DNA from: Candidatus Hydrogenedentota bacterium
Lineage (GTDB): Bacteria; Hydrogenedentota; Hydrogenedentia; Hydrogenedentales; SLHB01
Assembly (NCBI GenBank): GCA_026387845.1
Contig: JAPLKX010000657.1
Span: forward strand, 1 to 7,775
Length of the DNA: 7,775 bases
Direction of reading: 5' to 3'
Made by a program: the position numbers and the translations under genes. Positions 6,481-7,775 of the stretch are shown piece after piece; the first letter of the stretch is position 1, and every line of letters begins with the position of its first letter. The notes beneath the pieces were generated by a model. The model made no database searches. It saw only the letters and a program-made list of their open reading frames with translations, and had not been told where the DNA came from.

Positions 6481-6506
6481 GAACCGGCGGTATTGATTGC
6501 GCCGGT
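6474..6506 (-). terminator. Intrinsic terminator of the response-regulator gene
   Basis: Read on the minus strand: ACCGGCG (from 6506), 10-base loop, CGCCGGT (to 6483), then TCTTATTTT. The stem lies 43 bases past the response-regulator stop. The T-rich tail overlaps the last codons and stop of the sigma gene. With the plus-strand hairpin at 6522-6544 it makes a back-to-back pair. Confidence 0.55.
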
Positions 6507-6521
6507 GTTGAGAATCGGTGT

Positions 6522-6556
6522 GGCACGGGGCAGTTGGCCGTGCCGCATCTTATTTA
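6522..6556 (+). terminator. Intrinsic terminator of the ECF sigma gene
   Basis: GGCACGG (6522-6528), 9-base loop, CCGTGCC (6538-6544), then GCATCTTATTTA. A GC-rich 7-bp stem with a T-rich, interrupted tail lies 41 bases past the sigma-factor stop. The tail overlaps the last codons of the convergent response-regulator gene. Confidence 0.55.
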
Positions 6557-6915
6557 TCGGCGGGCAACAGTTCGCGCACGACGTCTTCGAGTTCGCGCAA
6601 CGACATCGGTTTCACGAGCACGCGCGCCACGTCGTTCAACGCCGTCGCGCCCGTTTCGTTTGCGTAACCCGTCAGCACCACGATGGGTACATCCGGCTGG
6701 CTCCTCCGGATCAGCGGCAAGGCTTGTACCCCCGTCATCCGCGGCATTTCCAGATCCAGCGTAATCACGTCGTACGCCCCGCGGCTGCACTTCTCCACCG
6801 CTTCCACGCCGTCCTGCGCCTCATCGGCATCAAAACCACGGCATGAGAACCAGCGGTGAAACGCCGACCGCACGTTCGTGTCATCGTCGACTATGAGTAT
6901 CCTGGGCCGCAACAT
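6550..6915 (-). CDS. Single-domain response regulator (CheY-like receiver)
   Basis: 121 aa, only a receiver domain. ILIVDDD (6-12) gives the acidic Mg2+ pocket, LDLEMPRMTG (53-62) the phospho-acceptor Asp54, VLTGY (80-84) the signalling Thr82, and LVKP (100-103) the conserved Lys102. ATG 6915 is chosen because the receiver fold starts at once; the frame is open to 7104 upstream, but that stretch has no domain character. The usual aromatic switch residue three before Lys102 is Val99. There is no DNA-binding or output domain, so it must act by protein contact or phosphorelay. No histidine kinase is in the window, so its partner lies elsewhere. It converges with the sigma gene, and a link between the two is not shown by the sequence. 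Confidence 0.9.
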   Translation of the reverse strand: MLRPRILIVDDDTNVRSAFHRWFSCRGFDADEAQDGVEAVEKCSRGAYDVITLDLEMPRMTGVQALPLIRRSQPDVPIVVLTGYANETGATALNDVARVLVKPMSLRELEDVVRELLPADK

Positions 6916-7133
6916 AAAGCTCAATCCACTATATGCCTCCCCTAACGGGGCCGAATCCAAGACCAGTATTCTAAAGCAACCGATACCGTCCATTCTACGT
7001 CTGCCTTGCGTATGCTTGCGGTCATGGAAAAGAGGCCCGCGAACAGGCGGTTGAAGAATACACCAGCGTCTGTAGTGCGATGTCGGACTCTCTTCCCCAA
7101 TCACTGGCCGATAAGATTATACTTGAAAAACTC

Positions 7134-7162
7134 TTTACAGTTGCGGGCCCCGGAAATATTTT
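7134..7162 (+). promoter_or_regulatory. Candidate sigma70-type promoter for surE (distal)
   Basis: TTTACA (-35, 7134-7139), 17-base spacer, TATTTT (-10, 7157-7162). The -35 has five of six consensus bases and the spacing is ideal. The predicted start near 7169 gives a leader of about 124 bases before the surE GTG. Confidence 0.4.
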
Positions 7163-7211
7163 TTCATCCTATTCACAACGGCATGAAATTGGGCCAGTTC
7201 AGGTTGGGAAT

Positions 7212-7241
7212 TTGATTAAACCGGACCCATTATGTTATATC
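7212..7241 (+). promoter_or_regulatory. Candidate promoter for surE (proximal)
   Basis: TTGATT (7212-7217), 18-base spacer, TATATC (7236-7241), four of six consensus bases in each box. The predicted start near 7248 would leave a leader of about 45 bases. It could act in addition to the distal candidate. Confidence 0.3.
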
Positions 7242-7292
7242 CTACAGGCTTCATTTCTTTGACCCCCAATGGGCGCGCACGCGCGTTGAAAA

Positions 7293-7775
7293 GTGTCAAA
7301 ACCGCAGATACTCATCACCAACGACGATGGCATCCAGGCTCCCGAAATCGCCATACTCGCCGACGCGCTCGGCGAGCTTGGCGAAGTTTGGGTCTATGCG
7401 CCCGACCGCCAGCAAAGTGCTGTCGGGCATGGGGTTTCGCTGCACCGTCCGCTGCGCGTCACCGAGTTCAAAGACCACTGGTTCATGGTGGACGGGACGC
7501 CGACCGACTGCGTGATGCTTGCGGTTCGCGACCTTTTGGGCTCGCGGCCGCACCTGTGTGTTTCGGGCATTAACCCGGGTGCAAACCTGGGCGACGACGT
7601 GACTTACTCCGGCACGGTCGCCGGCGCCTACGAGGGCATGCTGCTCGGGATTACGTCGTTTGCCATTTCGGACGTCAGCTACACGCCGCAGCACCGCGAG
7701 TCGGCGGCCCGATTCGCCGTGAAACTGGCCAACCACTTGCTCCATCAGGGTTTACCAAAGAACACCATGCTCAAC
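7293..7775 (+). CDS. surE: 5'/3'-nucleotidase SurE (3' partial)
   Basis: The first 161 residues are visible; SurE is usually about 250-270 aa, so roughly 60% is here. It is a metal-dependent cytoplasmic phosphatase of nucleoside 5'- and 3'-monophosphates, linked to stationary-phase survival. Signatures: ILITNDDG (6-13, metal ligands Asp11 and Asp12), APDRQQSAVGHGVSLHRPL (36-54, ligand Ser42), VDGTPTDCV (66-74), and SGINPGANLGDDVTYSGTVAGAYEG (91-115, ligand Asn94). GTG at 7293 is the only reasonable start: an in-frame TGA sits at 7287-7289, and the conserved core begins five residues after the start. No Shine-Dalgarno sequence is visible, and a GC hairpin (7272-7287) lies just upstream. In many bacteria surE neighbours pcm or nlpD/rpoS; here the upstream gene is an unrelated divergent response regulator. 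Confidence 0.96.
   Translation, partial: MSKPQILITNDDGIQAPEIAILADALGELGEVWVYAPDRQQSAVGHGVSLHRPLRVTEFKDHWFMVDGTPTDCVMLAVRDLLGSRPHLCVSGINPGANLGDDVTYSGTVAGAYEGMLLGITSFAISDVSYTPQHRESAARFAVKLANHLLHQGLPKNTMLN

Larger units (their letters stand above)
6916..7292. other. Divergent intergenic region between response regulator and surE
   Basis: 377 bases, less GC-rich than the flanking genes. It holds a small CCCC-TAAC-GGGG hairpin (6939-6950), two candidate plus-strand promoters, and an alternating purine-pyrimidine GC tract at 7273-7285. A 60-codon frame (7080-7262, starting MSDSLPQSLADK) has fairly ordinary protein composition but no ribosome site and overlaps both promoter candidates; I do not call it a gene. 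No RNA gene or mobile element is recognised. For the response regulator, a TATAGT lies 8-14 bases above its ATG on the minus strand, without a convincing -35. Confidence 0.6.

Noticed and set aside
6916..7104. 63-residue N-terminal extension of the response regulator.
   Set aside because: No domain character; the receiver fold begins directly at ATG 6915.

Overview
The window most resembles a free-living, GC-rich Gram-negative bacterium from an uncultured lineage near the Planctomycetota/Lentisphaerota/Hydrogenedentota grade. The clues are large secreted proteins built from C-type-lectin, PKD and DxDGDGxSN calcium-binding modules, a Gly-Glu low-complexity linker, a C-terminal hydrophobic tail ending in basic residues, and GC-rich short palindromic intergenic repeats. 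This placement is a judgement from style, not a database result.

Layout. 1-2821 (+): two tandem paralogous exported proteins. The first is cut by the window edge and ends in a GE-rich linker without an anchor. The second is complete (738 aa), with a signal peptide, a lectin-like domain, a PKD domain and an LPVAG-type membrane tail. 2832-5398 (-): ilvD (dihydroxy-acid dehydratase), then a stand-alone SagB-type flavin oxidoreductase. They are separated by a 146-base spacer holding REP-like repeats. 5399-5814: a 416-base intergenic region between divergent genes, rich in dyad symmetries and candidate promoters. 5815-6480 (+): an ECF sigma factor resembling the SigR-type group, with no anti-sigma gene beside it. 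6481-6549: two back-to-back terminator hairpins. 6550-6915 (-): a single-domain CheY-like response regulator with no kinase in view. 6916-7292: an intergenic region with candidate promoters. 7293-7775 (+): the first 161 residues of surE, starting at GTG and running off the window.

The genes do not form one obvious system. The lectin-like pair looks like cell-surface or secreted material. ilvD belongs to branched-chain amino acid synthesis, and surE is a nucleotide phosphatase linked to stationary phase or stress. The ECF sigma factor and the response regulator are regulators whose partners are not here. No rRNA, tRNA, CRISPR array, transposase or complete biosynthetic cluster was seen. The most interesting leads are the reciprocal loss of sugar-site motifs in the two lectin-like paralogues, the sortase-like LPVAG tail, the operator-like dyad between the -35 and -10 of the sigma-factor promoter, and the SD-less, hairpin-fronted surE start.
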